Origin: CAIVAT01 sp964355945 | Lineage (GTDB): Bacteria; Bacteroidota; Bacteroidia; Bacteroidales; FEN-979 | Assembly (NCBI GenBank): GCA_964355945.1 | Contig: CAYHGE010000007.1 | Location: 11,029-75,028, forward strand | Direction: 5' to 3' | Length of the DNA: 64,000 nt | Shown: piece by piece, positions 45,195 to 53,917 of the stretch | Position numbering within the stretch: the first letter of the stretch is position 1 | How the letters are laid out: each line of letters begins with the position of its first letter | The notes under the pieces: generated by a model | The model's input: only the letters and a program-made list of their open reading frames with translations | Told to the model about the DNA's origin: nothing | Databases searched by the model: none | Program-made: the position numbers and the translations under genes

Positions 45195-46838
45195 ATGGAA
45201 GATAGACCCAGGTTAACATTTCCCTCCTTTTTTGCAAATACATTAACTCAGTTTGGCGACCGGTATGCCATGTCACTTGTTGGCAGGGAGCCGCTTACCT
45301 ACAAAGAGCTCAATGACCGGATCAAGGCTGCCATGGCATTTCTTGAGAAACTTGGCATTCAGCCTGGCGACAAAGTTGCCATCCTGAGCACGAACCAGCC
45401 CGAATGGGGAGTTGTTTACTATGCGGTTACCTTCATGGGTGCGGTGGTTGTGCCTTTGTTGCCTGAATTCCTGCCCACTGAAATATCTGCGTTGCTCGAA
45501 CATTCTGAAACACGGATTATTTTTGCATCCGAGGGATTATTGCCCAAACTGGTTGGCATTACCACCGGCCTGTTGCAGGAAGTGATTAAAATTGAAGATT
45601 TTTCAGTGGTGCGATCACATACAGGGCTGGCTGTTTTCGATCCGGGTGCGAAGCCAGCCGGAACATACGAGGTGGAAGAAGATGCGCTGGCGGCCATCAT
45701 TTACACCTCCGGAACAACCGGAACTCCCAAGGGTGTCATGCTTTCACATAAAAATATCTGTTTCACCGCCATCAAGGGCCATGAAATACAACCCATCAAG
45801 GAAACTGACCGTTTTCTCTCCATACTCCCGCTTTCTCATACCTACGAAAACACGCTTGGACTAATTCTGCCCATGTACCGTGGCGCCTGTGTTTATTACC
45901 TTGGAAAACCACCCACGCCTGCCCTGTTGCTTCCTGCCCTGCTCGAAGTGAAGCCCACCACGATGCTCACGGTTCCGATGATTATTGAAAAGATATTCCG
46001 GTCAAAGGTACTTCCTGTTTTCACGGAGAACAAGGTGCTTAATGTATTGTATAAAATTCCATCCATCAGAAAGTTACTGCATCGCGCAGCCGGAAAAAAA
46101 TTGATGGTCACCTTTGGCGGTAAGCTTTGCTTCTTCGGTGTTGGAGGTGCAAAACTGAATAAAACAGTTGAACGATTCCTGATCGAAGCCCGGTTCCCTT
46201 ATGCTGTGGGGTATGGTCTCACTGAGTGTGCACCGCTGCTGGCAGGGTTCAATCCCCAGCATCCCATGTTGCAGTCTACCGGCCCTGCCTGTATTGGTGT
46301 CGAGTTGAAAATTGTTAAAGTGGATGATCGCACCAGCGAAGGCGAAATATGGGCAAAAGGACCCAATGTTATGAAAGGCTACTACAAAGAACCAAAACTG
46401 ACCGACGAAATCATTACACCCGACGGATGGCTTAAAACCGGTGATCTTGGGGCTTTTGATCCCGCCGGAAACCTCTATATCAAAGGTAGGGTAAAAAGCA
46501 TGATCGTCCGGTCAAACGGGGAAAATGTCTATCCTGAAGATATTGAATCGGTTATCAATAATTTTCGCCATGTAGTTGAATCCCTGGTGGTTGAGAAAAA
46601 AGGCAAACTCATCGCCCTGGTTCATTTTAACCAGGAAGAGATAGAACAACGCTATCAATACCTTAAAATCGAAGTAGCCAACTATGTTGAGCAAAAAACC
46701 GAAGAACTCCGGATGGAACTTCAGGAATATGTGAACTCCCGGGTCAATAAATTCTCACAGGTACAGCTCGTTGTGGCACAACCCGACCCATTTCAGAAAA
46801 CGGCTACCCAGAAGATCAAGCGGTTCATGTACACCTGA
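45195..46838 (+). CDS. Long-chain acyl-CoA synthetase (AMP-forming)
   Basis: 547 residues from the ATG at 45195; an in-frame ATG at 45060 lies upstream of the likely promoter. ANL-family motifs: P-loop AIIYTSGTTGTPKGVMLSH, PLSHTYENTLGLILPMY, AVGYGLTECAPLLAGF, GWLKTGDLGAFDPAGNLYIK and the catalytic-lysine end TQKIKRFMYT. It activates fatty or branched-chain acids to CoA esters. It is about 6 kb from the leucine-degradation genes but separated from them by the FecI/FecR locus, so a direct link is unproven. Confidence 0.9.
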   Translation: MEDRPRLTFPSFFANTLTQFGDRYAMSLVGREPLTYKELNDRIKAAMAFLEKLGIQPGDKVAILSTNQPEWGVVYYAVTFMGAVVVPLLPEFLPTEISALLEHSETRIIFASEGLLPKLVGITTGLLQEVIKIEDFSVVRSHTGLAVFDPGAKPAGTYEVEEDALAAIIYTSGTTGTPKGVMLSHKNICFTAIKGHEIQPIKETDRFLSILPLSHTYENTLGLILPMYRGACVYYLGKPPTPALLLPALLEVKPTTMLTVPMIIEKIFRSKVLPVFTENKVLNVLYKIPSIRKLLHRAAGKKLMVTFGGKLCFFGVGGAKLNKTVERFLIEARFPYAVGYGLTECAPLLAGFNPQHPMLQSTGPACIGVELKIVKVDDRTSEGEIWAKGPNVMKGYYKEPKLTDEIITPDGWLKTGDLGAFDPAGNLYIKGRVKSMIVRSNGENVYPEDIESVINNFRHVVESLVVEKKGKLIALVHFNQEEIEQRYQYLKIEVANYVEQKTEELRMELQEYVNSRVNKFSQVQLVVAQPDPFQKTATQKIKRFMYT

Positions 46839-46882
46839 AATTATTGACGAATAGTTGATTTACAATTGACGAAGGATGTGCA

Positions 46883-47443
46883 ATGACTGATTCACCCGGA
46901 ATGTTTGACGAACATAACCTTGAATCTTTGTTCCGGGAGCATTTCACCGGTCTTTGCCAGTTTGCTATGGGCTATGTAAAGGATTCTGAGACGGCAAAGG
47001 AGATCGTTCAGGAAGCTTTTGTGAACCTTTGGGAGAAACGGAACACCATTGATCTTTCAAAACCTGTAAAGAGTTACCTCTCCACTACCGTCCGCAATAA
47101 GTGTCTTAACCATCTTCGCGACCATAAAAAGTTTAGCAGTGACCTGCTGGCACTTGAAAATCTTTCGAACGAAGCGATTTACAACGCACCGGATAAACTG
47201 GTTGAAGCGGATATCCGCTTAACGATTGCCCGGGCAATCGAAGAGCTGCCCGAAAAGTGTCGTGAGATTTTCAGACTGAGCAGGCATCACAACATGAAAT
47301 ACCAGCAAATTGCTGATCATCTGGAAATCTCCGTAAAAACAGTGGAAACGCAAATGTCAAAGGCATTGCAGCACATGCGTGTCCGCCTGGCGGAATATTT
47401 ACCGGTGTATTTAACAATATTATTATCAACATCATCAGGGTAA
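46883..47443 (+). CDS. ECF RNA polymerase sigma factor (FecI-like)
   Basis: 186 residues. Region 2 (FREHFTGLCQFAMGYVKDSE, then EIVQEAFVNLWEKR) and region 4 (AIEELPEKCREIFRLSRHHN, MKYQQIADHLEISVKTVETQ) are both clear. It precedes a FecR-type anti-sigma factor by 36 bp, which is followed by a TonB-dependent receptor. The arrangement is the classic signal-transducing uptake locus. Confidence 0.93.
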   Translation: MTDSPGMFDEHNLESLFREHFTGLCQFAMGYVKDSETAKEIVQEAFVNLWEKRNTIDLSKPVKSYLSTTVRNKCLNHLRDHKKFSSDLLALENLSNEAIYNAPDKLVEADIRLTIARAIEELPEKCREIFRLSRHHNMKYQQIADHLEISVKTVETQMSKALQHMRVRLAEYLPVYLTILLSTSSG

Positions 47444-47465
47444 CAGCAATCCGGGGTGTATTATC
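47436..47465 (+). promoter_or_regulatory. Candidate ECF-sigma promoter upstream of fecR
   Basis: CAGGGTAA (47436-47443) and GGGTGTATTATC (47454-47465) separated by 10 bp. The same two blocks with the same 10-bp spacing occur at 51605-51634, upstream of a lipoprotein gene. GGTAA-type -35 elements are common for ECF sigma factors, and the gene just upstream encodes one. Confidence 0.5.
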
Positions 47466-47479
47466 ATCGGTAACCAATT

Positions 47480-48478
47480 ATGAAAACAGAATCCACATAT
47501 CATATTAACCTGATTACCAGGTATTTTTATGGAGAAGCCTCCCCTGGAGAGATCCGTGAACTGGAGCAGTGGGTGAAGGATGATCCAGCCAATGCCAACC
47601 TGTTCTCGGAATATCAGAGTACCTGGAAAACCCTCGAAAACGCAAAAATCGAGACCTCCACCGACCTGATCCTGGAATGGACAGCCCTTCGTTCAAAACT
47701 GAAAGCCAACAAAGCCGAAACTCCAAAAGTTCTCTCCTTTTATCTTCGTATCGCGGCCATCTTCCTGCTCCTTATCATACCGACGTATCTGCTGGTGCGC
47801 TATTTTTCTCCCCCGGCTGAAAGGCAATTTGCAGCAGTTCTAGAAATGACCGAACAATCGTTGCCTGACGGCACGATCGTTACACTGAACAAGGGTGCGA
47901 CCCTCTCATTTCCTTCCCGTTTTGAGGGCTCTTTCCGCAAAGTGACCCTGACAGGTGAAGCCTGGTTCGAAGTAGCCCATGATAAATCAAAACCCTTCAT
48001 CATCTCAGCCGGAAATGCCCGGATCAGGGTTTTAGGCACCTCCTTTTTTGTGAACACTAAAACATCAGGTAATACCAAAGAGGTAATCCTCTCCACCGGA
48101 ATTGTGAGGGTTTATTATGAAAACAACCCTGAAAAGATGGCTCTTCTATTCCCCGGAGAAAAAGCAGAGATGTCATCTGACGGAGACGAAATAATCAAAA
48201 CAACGAATGAGAATGTGAACTACCTTTCGTGGAAAACAAAAAAGATGGTCTTCAGCAACACGCCACTTGTTGAAGTTGTTGCTCTGCTGACAGAAGTTTA
48301 TAACAAACGGATCACTTTGACAGGCGAGCAGATGAACGATTGCAGGATTACTGCTACCTTTGACAACCAACCACTTCGATCGGTATTGAATGTACTCAAA
48401 GCCACCCTCGATTTTCATGTCCGGAGTTCCGGTGCAGGAATCGAACTTTCTGGCCAGGGCTGCAGTCAGAAGAAGTAA
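47480..48478 (+). CDS. FecR-type transmembrane anti-sigma factor
   Basis: 332 residues. The cytoplasmic N-terminus (ITRYFYGEASPGEIRELEQW) is the sigma-binding domain. A single membrane span lies at ~86-106 (FYLRIAAIFLLLIIPTYLLV). The periplasmic FecR domain has SLPDGTIVTLNKGATLSFP, GEAWFEVAHDKSKPFII and VLGTSFFV, then the DUF4974 domain (FSNTPLVEVVALLTEVYNKR). It transmits the receptor signal to the sigma factor encoded upstream. Confidence 0.93.
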   Translation: MKTESTYHINLITRYFYGEASPGEIRELEQWVKDDPANANLFSEYQSTWKTLENAKIETSTDLILEWTALRSKLKANKAETPKVLSFYLRIAAIFLLLIIPTYLLVRYFSPPAERQFAAVLEMTEQSLPDGTIVTLNKGATLSFPSRFEGSFRKVTLTGEAWFEVAHDKSKPFIISAGNARIRVLGTSFFVNTKTSGNTKEVILSTGIVRVYYENNPEKMALLFPGEKAEMSSDGDEIIKTTNENVNYLSWKTKKMVFSNTPLVEVVALLTEVYNKRITLTGEQMNDCRITATFDNQPLRSVLNVLKATLDFHVRSSGAGIELSGQGCSQKK

Positions 48479-48488
48479 TTCCGGCAGA

Positions 48489-50762
48489 TTGAAGCATCCG
48501 CATTTCACATATCGCATTTTCCTCATTACCATAATTCTGCTATTTTCAGTTCATGCACTTTGCCAGGATCTTCAGCAAAAAATCACGCTGAAGGTTTCTG
48601 ACAAATCAATTTCAGAGGTGCTGAAAGAGATCAGCCGCCTGTCGGATATCGATTTTTCCTATAATCCCGTGATGGTGCCGGTTGACAAACGTATTTCGGT
48701 ACATGCCAGAAATAGGACTGTGGCGGAGATTCTGGATATCGTACTGACCTCACACGGAATCGATTACCTGCAGGTGGAGAGCCATCTTGTATTAAAAAAA
48801 CATTTACAGCCTGAAGGATTACCGGCAAGTGCCCGCGTTGGAATCCAATCACGATTTACGTTAAGCGGGTATCTGAAGGATAAGTTCACCGGGGAAGTCC
48901 TGATTGGCGCAAATGTATATCTGAAAGGCACCACCAATGGAGTCATGACCAACGGGTATGGNNNNNNNNNNNNNNNNNNNNNNNNNNNNNNNNNNNNNNN
49001 NNNNNNNNNNNNNNNNNNNNNNNNNNNNNNNNNNNNNNNNNNNNNNNNNNNNNNNNNNNNNATTGACATCAAGGCAAGGGAAGGCAACATGAAACGATTT
49101 GGGTTTTCAGGCAATGTAGGTCCGTATGCATCCAATTTCACGGTGGAAGGTCCCATCATGAGGGACAGGGCTTCCTTTTTTATCTCCGGGCGGGTGTCAA
49201 CACTCAATTGGCTCAATAGTCTGCCCATGTTTAACAAAAGTTTCGATTTTCAGTTTTTCGACCTCAACGCCAAACTGAATTTCAGGCTGAATGACAACAA
49301 CCGGTTTTTCTTCACTTTTTATACAGGAAGGGATGTGTTCAGCCGGTATCTTTCCACTGAAGTGAACTCCCTGGGAATCAACTGGGACAATCTCGCCGGC
49401 ACGTTCCGGTGGAACCATGTATTCACCAGCAAGCTCTTCACCAATACCACCCTGAACTACAGCCGGTACAATTATTCACTCAACCTGCCCCAGGAGCAGA
49501 ATGGTTTCTGGAACTCTTCCATATCCAACATAACGATTAAAACAGATGCCACCTGGTACCTGAACCCGCAGAATACCATCCGTTCAGGGATTGAGGTAAC
49601 GTATCATCATTCAAACCCGGGGAATGTGACACTGGAAGACGGGAGTGATGCCCCGGATGCGCCAAAGGTGGCGGAATACCATTCCATGGAATATGTTTTT
49701 TATGCTTCGGATGAGCAACGGATCGGAAAACGGATATCCTTCCGCTACGGCATCAGGCTTCCCCTCTGGCAGGATATTGGCAGTACCAGTGTTTACTATT
49801 TCGATGCAAACCATCATGTTATCGACACCCTCGCTTATGGAAGCGGCCAGGGTTATTATACCGCATTCAGCCCGGAACCGAGGGCAAATATTCAGTACCA
49901 GATCAATGATAAATCTGCCGTTAAAGCAAGTTATAGCCGCACGACCCAGTTTCTGCAATTGCTCTCCAACTCAACAAGTCCTTTTACTTCCCTGGAGGTA
50001 TGGGCATCCTGCGGGCCGAATATCAAACCGCAGAAGGCCGACCAGGTTGCCATTGGCTATTTCAGAGAAATTGCCGGGTCGAGGTTCAGTTTTTCGGCTG
50101 AAGCATACTACAAATGGTTTCAGGACCACCCGGATTACCGCGACCACGCCAACCTCCTTTTCAATACCCTGATCGAAGGAGAGTTGCGTTTTGGCAAGGC
50201 ATGGTCGTACGGGCTTGAACTGATGTTGCGGAAAACCACCGGGAAGTTGACAGGCTGGATCGGTTACACATGGTCACGGGCGATGATTCAGACTCCGGAG
50301 GTCAACAGCGGCAATGTGTATCCGGCCAGTTACGACCGCCCGAATAACCTGAGTGTCAACCTCTCCTGGGATGATAAGAAACACTGGATTCTCACTGCCA
50401 GCTGGATCTATCTCACCGGCGGAGCACTGACGACTCCTGTCGGATTTTACTACAACAACGGCACTTCCGTTCCAATTTACGGAGAAAAGAACAACGACCG
50501 TCTTCCGGCCTACCACCGGCTTGACTTGTCAGCCACCTACCTGTGCAGCAAACCGGGAAACCGATTTCAGCACAGCGTGGGGGTTACCCTTTATAATGCA
50601 TACGGCAGGTTGAATCCCTTTTCTGTAAATTTCAACAAAATGATGAATGACCAGGGGGATTTTGTGGTACCATCGAATCTCAGCGGTTCCTACGACCTGG
50701 TACCTACGTCAATCTCCGTTGCGGGAATCATCCCATCTATAAACTATCAATTCAAATTCTGA
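48489..50762 (+). CDS. TonB-dependent receptor with STN domain (interrupted by assembly gap)
   Basis: 757 residues as assembled. The most likely start is TTG 48489, which gives a compact signal peptide (KHPHFTYRIFLITIILLFSV). ATGs at 48390 and 48417 are in frame but inside fecR and add 24-33 polar residues. An STN domain (KITLKVSDKSISEVLKEISR) is followed by a carboxypeptidase-regulatory-like domain. The N run at 48962-49061 falls where the plug domain should be. The sequence resumes at the first barrel strands (GNMKRFGFSGNVGPYASNF) and ends with aromatic NYQFKF, proper for a barrel C-terminus. The STN domain fits signalling through FecR. The substrate is unknown; it overlaps a DUF4249 gene by 1 bp. 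Confidence 0.88.
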   Translation: MKHPHFTYRIFLITIILLFSVHALCQDLQQKITLKVSDKSISEVLKEISRLSDIDFSYNPVMVPVDKRISVHARNRTVAEILDIVLTSHGIDYLQVESHLVLKKHLQPEGLPASARVGIQSRFTLSGYLKDKFTGEVLIGANVYLKGTTNGVMTNGYXXXXXXXXXXXXXXXXXXXXXXXXXXXXXXXXXXIDIKAREGNMKRFGFSGNVGPYASNFTVEGPIMRDRASFFISGRVSTLNWLNSLPMFNKSFDFQFFDLNAKLNFRLNDNNRFFFTFYTGRDVFSRYLSTEVNSLGINWDNLAGTFRWNHVFTSKLFTNTTLNYSRYNYSLNLPQEQNGFWNSSISNITIKTDATWYLNPQNTIRSGIEVTYHHSNPGNVTLEDGSDAPDAPKVAEYHSMEYVFYASDEQRIGKRISFRYGIRLPLWQDIGSTSVYYFDANHHVIDTLAYGSGQGYYTAFSPEPRANIQYQINDKSAVKASYSRTTQFLQLLSNSTSPFTSLEVWASCGPNIKPQKADQVAIGYFREIAGSRFSFSAEAYYKWFQDHPDYRDHANLLFNTLIEGELRFGKAWSYGLELMLRKTTGKLTGWIGYTWSRAMIQTPEVNSGNVYPASYDRPNNLSVNLSWDDKKHWILTASWIYLTGGALTTPVGFYYNNGTSVPIYGEKNNDRLPAYHRLDLSATYLCSKPGNRFQHSVGVTLYNAYGRLNPFSVNFNKMMNDQGDFVVPSNLSGSYDLVPTSISVAGIIPSINYQFKF
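48962..49061. other. Assembly gap (100 N) inside the TonB-dependent receptor
   Basis: Unlike the other three N runs, the flanks share no sequence, so bases really are missing. About 150 residues of plug domain normally lie between the two flanking segments, so the true gap is probably several hundred bp and 100 N is a placeholder. The continuing reading frame across it is coincidental. Confidence 0.75.
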
Positions 50763-51601
50763 TGAGCAGGTTGTTATTTATCAACGGAATGTTGCTGATC
50801 CTGCAGGGGTGTGTGAAAGAGACTGCCTGGGATCTGAAACAGGACATACCACAAAAACTCATCGTAGAGGCCATCATCACCGATGAGGTTAAGGTTCATA
50901 AGGTTACACTCACTTATTCTGTTGCTGAATTGAACCAGCCTCCGAAAACTGTCACCGGTGCCGGGGTGTTGATCAGTAACGAAGATTCCACCTGGCAGTT
51001 AACAGAATCGCCGCCCAATTCAGGGGTTTATTGCACCCCATCCGGTTTTTTTGCCCGTCTCGGTAAGAATTACACATTGCTCATTACAATTGGCAGCCAG
51101 GTGTATACTGCTAAAACGACCATGGTTGCCGGTTTGGTGTTTGACGAGCTTCAATATCGTAAAAATGAGGAGAATGATCTCTATCATGTGGATTGGGGTG
51201 CCAATGCCTTCAGTACCGGCCCTGCAGCGATGTGGGAATTGCTGATCGACTGGTCGATGGTTCCCGGATTTCAAAACTCAGACTCCCTTGATAACCATGC
51301 CAGGATGTTGTTTTACACCCTGCCAACACTGGATGTCAGCGAAGTTTTTGCTCCAATGATGCAATCGGTTTATTTTCCTGCAGGAACCATCATCACTGAA
51401 CGGAGATATTCACTTACCCCGCAACATGCGGAATTTATCAGGGAGATGCTCCTTGAAACCAACTGGACAGGTGGTCTCTTCACCGTAGCACCTGCAAACG
51501 TGAGAACAAATTTCAGCAGCGGGGCGCTGGGATTTTTCGGAGCATGTGCAGTTACAGAACTTTCTGTGACGGTTGTACCTCTCAAAAAAATATTGAATTA
51601 A
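50762..51601 (+). CDS. DUF4249-type outer-membrane lipoprotein
   Basis: 279 residues. Lipobox LQGC (C17), then a beta-rich domain with IPQKLIVEAIITDE near the start, typical of DUF4249. These proteins are encoded immediately after STN-containing TonB receptors in Bacteroidota and probably form a surface partner of the receptor. Its ATG overlaps the receptor stop (TGATG), so the two are translationally coupled. Confidence 0.82.
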   Translation: MSRLLFINGMLLILQGCVKETAWDLKQDIPQKLIVEAIITDEVKVHKVTLTYSVAELNQPPKTVTGAGVLISNEDSTWQLTESPPNSGVYCTPSGFFARLGKNYTLLITIGSQVYTAKTTMVAGLVFDELQYRKNEENDLYHVDWGANAFSTGPAAMWELLIDWSMVPGFQNSDSLDNHARMLFYTLPTLDVSEVFAPMMQSVYFPAGTIITERRYSLTPQHAEFIREMLLETNWTGGLFTVAPANVRTNFSSGALGFFGACAVTELSVTVVPLKKILN

Positions 51602-51604
51602 AGT

Positions 51605-51634
51605 CAGGGTAATCACGATTTCGGGTGTATTATC
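51605..51634 (+). promoter_or_regulatory. Second copy of the two-block candidate ECF promoter
   Basis: CAGGGTAA (51605-51612), 10 bp, GGGTGTATTATC (51623-51634), identical in both blocks and in spacing to the motif before fecR. It lies 41 bp before the lipoprotein start at 51676. Confidence 0.5.
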
Positions 51635-51675
51635 CTCAAGAAACCAAAATCAATACCAACTAAATCCTTAAATCT

Positions 51676-52596
51676 ATGAAAACAAAAAACCTGTTCAGCA
51701 TCGCAATCTTCATGATGGCCATTATCGGACTCACCCTGACAGGGTGCCAGAAAGAAAAAATTGCCGATCCGGCAAAAGATTCAGCTTCTCTTCAGCAATT
51801 GTCCACCGATGAGGAGAGTGTGGAGTCTGCTATGGATGAGTCCATGAATGATCTTAACAACTTCCTATACACCGGTGGGTTAAAATCGACCGATTCTCTG
51901 CCTTGCAATGCAGTTTTAGATTCAACAACAATCATAAACGACACAATCACAAAATATCTGACCTTCAACGGTCTGAATTGCAATCAGACCCGCATCCGTA
52001 CAGGGAAGGTGATCATTAAAAAACTTGTAGGTGTGCAATGGTTTAATCCGGGTGCTATCGTGATAATCAGGCACATCGATTTCACCATCACCAAAGTCTC
52101 GAATGGGAAATCAATCACCTTCAACAGTGTTAAGTCTCATCAGAATGTCAGTGGCGGCATTATCGGATTTTCAACCGAGCCTGTGGTTCACAAAGCCTGG
52201 GGGCATATTGCAGTCACCTTTACTAATGGCGACACCAAATCGTGGAGTGTTGCCCGCCAGAAAACATTTACCGGAACATTTCCGGATCTGATCATGACAA
52301 CCGATGGATTCGGAACTGAAGCCGGGTTCTCCAACCTCGTGGTATGGGGTGTAAACAGGAATAATGAGAATTTCTACACACAAATCCTCCAATCTGTGGT
52401 TCATCGCCAGGCTTGCGACTGGAAGCCTTGTTCAGGGATCAAGAAACATCAAATTCCTGCTGATTCAAAAAGCGCAACCCTCACATTTGGTTACGACAGC
52501 AACAACCAGCCCGTCACAGGCAATGACTGCCCGGTAAAGTACAAACTTGACTGGCAGAAAAACAACAATTCGGGAACAGTGTATCTCTGGTTGTAG
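51676..52596 (+). CDS. Lipoprotein of unknown function
   Basis: 306 residues. Lipoprotein signal with LTGC (C24), an acidic low-complexity linker (~30-75), then a beta-rich domain with several cysteines (CNAV, LNCNQ, RQACDWKPCSG, GNDCPVKY) that may form disulphides. No family recognised. The ECF-like motif upstream suggests it is controlled by the same sigma factor as fecR. It may be a surface-exposed binding protein. Confidence 0.82.
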   Translation: MKTKNLFSIAIFMMAIIGLTLTGCQKEKIADPAKDSASLQQLSTDEESVESAMDESMNDLNNFLYTGGLKSTDSLPCNAVLDSTTIINDTITKYLTFNGLNCNQTRIRTGKVIIKKLVGVQWFNPGAIVIIRHIDFTITKVSNGKSITFNSVKSHQNVSGGIIGFSTEPVVHKAWGHIAVTFTNGDTKSWSVARQKTFTGTFPDLIMTTDGFGTEAGFSNLVVWGVNRNNENFYTQILQSVVHRQACDWKPCSGIKKHQIPADSKSATLTFGYDSNNQPVTGNDCPVKYKLDWQKNNNSGTVYLWL

Positions 52597-52625
52597 AAGC
52601 CGGAGTTGCTTTGTATGCCTTTTCT

Positions 52626-52693
52626 ACCGCGAAGGCGCAAAGACACAAAGAACCAGTGATTACCTGTTCTTTGCGTCTTTGCGCCTTCGCGGT
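52626..52693. repeat. 28-bp inverted repeat between convergent genes
   Basis: Arms 52626-52653 and 52666-52693 are complementary with one mismatch (core GCGAAGGCGCAAAGAC / GTCTTTGCGCCTTCGC), with a 12-nt loop. It lies between the lipoprotein gene and the convergent acyl-CoA dehydrogenase gene and may terminate both. A related element is at 55816-55887. Confidence 0.8.
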
Positions 52694-52714
52694 TATTTTT
52701 TTAAAAAATACACA

Positions 52715-53860
52715 TTAATCGAAACACCCGATATACCTGGAGATCACCATCCGCTGGATCTCTGAAGTGCCTTCGCCAATCTGGAGCAGACGCTGATCGC
52801 GGTAAAATCGTTCTATCGCATAATCCTTCATCAATCCGTACCCGCCATGAAGCTGAACAGCCTCATCGGCCACTTCCCGGGCAATTTCAGAACAGTATAG
52901 TTTCGCCATGGCCGATTCTTTGGCATAAGGCTTTTTATTAGATTTAAGCCAGGCGCCTTTATAGAGCAGGTTGCGGGCCAGTTCAATTTTAAGGGCCATG
53001 TCGGCCAGTTTGAACGCATTGGCCTGGAATTGTGCGATGGGTTTGCCGAATTGCCGGCGGGTTTTTGCATAAGCAAGGCCAAGTTCGAACGCTCCCTGGG
53101 CTAGTCCCAGTCCCATGGCACCGATTGAAAGCCGGCCGCCGTCGAGGGTGTTGAGCATGATCTTCGAACCTTCACCGCGTGCCCCGAGCAGGTTTGATGC
53201 AGGAACCCTGCAGTCATCAAAAAACAGCTGGGCTGTGTCGGATGCACGCCACATCATTTTGCCATGCATCGGAACCCTTTTGAAGCCCGGTGTATCAGCA
53301 TCCACAAGGATCGTCGAGAACTCCTTTTGCCCATTTACTTCTCCGGTAACCACCTGTACTGTTGCTCCTTTGTTGATGGGTGATGCGCCGTTGGTGATGA
53401 AAATCTTCGCTCCGTTGATCACCCAGTGGTCGTCTTCAAGTTTGGCAGTGGTTTTTGTTCCGCGTGAGTCGCTGCCTGCATCCGGTTCTGTAAGACCAAA
53501 GGCCCACAATGCATCACCCGTGGAGAGCATCGGGAGATATTTCCGCTTTTGCTCTTCTGTGCCGTAATTCATGATCGGACTGATTCCCAGTGAAATATGG
53601 GCAGCCAATGTGGCAGCCTGGGAACTGTCGATTCGTGCAAGTTCTTCTACGGCAATCACATAAGCCAGGGTATCCATGTGGATGCCGCCATATTCCACCG
53701 GGGTTTGCAGTCCGAAGAAACCAAGTTCACCCATCCTTTTGGTGAGCGGAATGGAAAATTCAGCTTTTTCATCGAGTTCCTGTGCAACCGGTTTTATTTC
53801 CCGTTCGGCGAAATCGCGCACAGTCTGGCGTATCATATCGTGTTCTTCAGTCAAATACAT
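52715..53860 (-). CDS. Acyl-CoA dehydrogenase, probably isovaleryl-CoA dehydrogenase
   Basis: 381 residues. The standard ACAD fold: FGLTEPDAGSDSRGTKTTA (FAD/substrate loop), IFITNGA, YAKTRRQFGKPIAQFQ and VQLHGGYGLMKDYAIERFYRD. The end RLLQIGEGTSEIQRMVISR is the usual C-terminal signature. Substrate choice cannot be read directly. The surrounding methylcrotonyl-CoA carboxylase, methylglutaconyl hydratase and HMG-CoA lyase genes point to isovaleryl-CoA to 3-methylcrotonyl-CoA with electrons to ETF. It is last in the operon. Confidence 0.88.
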   Translation of the reverse strand: MYLTEEHDMIRQTVRDFAEREIKPVAQELDEKAEFSIPLTKRMGELGFFGLQTPVEYGGIHMDTLAYVIAVEELARIDSSQAATLAAHISLGISPIMNYGTEEQKRKYLPMLSTGDALWAFGLTEPDAGSDSRGTKTTAKLEDDHWVINGAKIFITNGASPINKGATVQVVTGEVNGQKEFSTILVDADTPGFKRVPMHGKMMWRASDTAQLFFDDCRVPASNLLGARGEGSKIMLNTLDGGRLSIGAMGLGLAQGAFELGLAYAKTRRQFGKPIAQFQANAFKLADMALKIELARNLLYKGAWLKSNKKPYAKESAMAKLYCSEIAREVADEAVQLHGGYGLMKDYAIERFYRDQRLLQIGEGTSEIQRMVISRYIGCFD

Positions 53861-53917
53861 CGCGTTACTTTTAAAGTTTGGTGATTTTCTTATACTTCAA
53901 TATTCAAAATTCGTTGT

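Noticed and set aside
49645..50172. Open frame of 175 codons overlapping the TonB receptor on the same strand
   Set aside because: Another frame of the barrel coding region; unusual composition and no start context.
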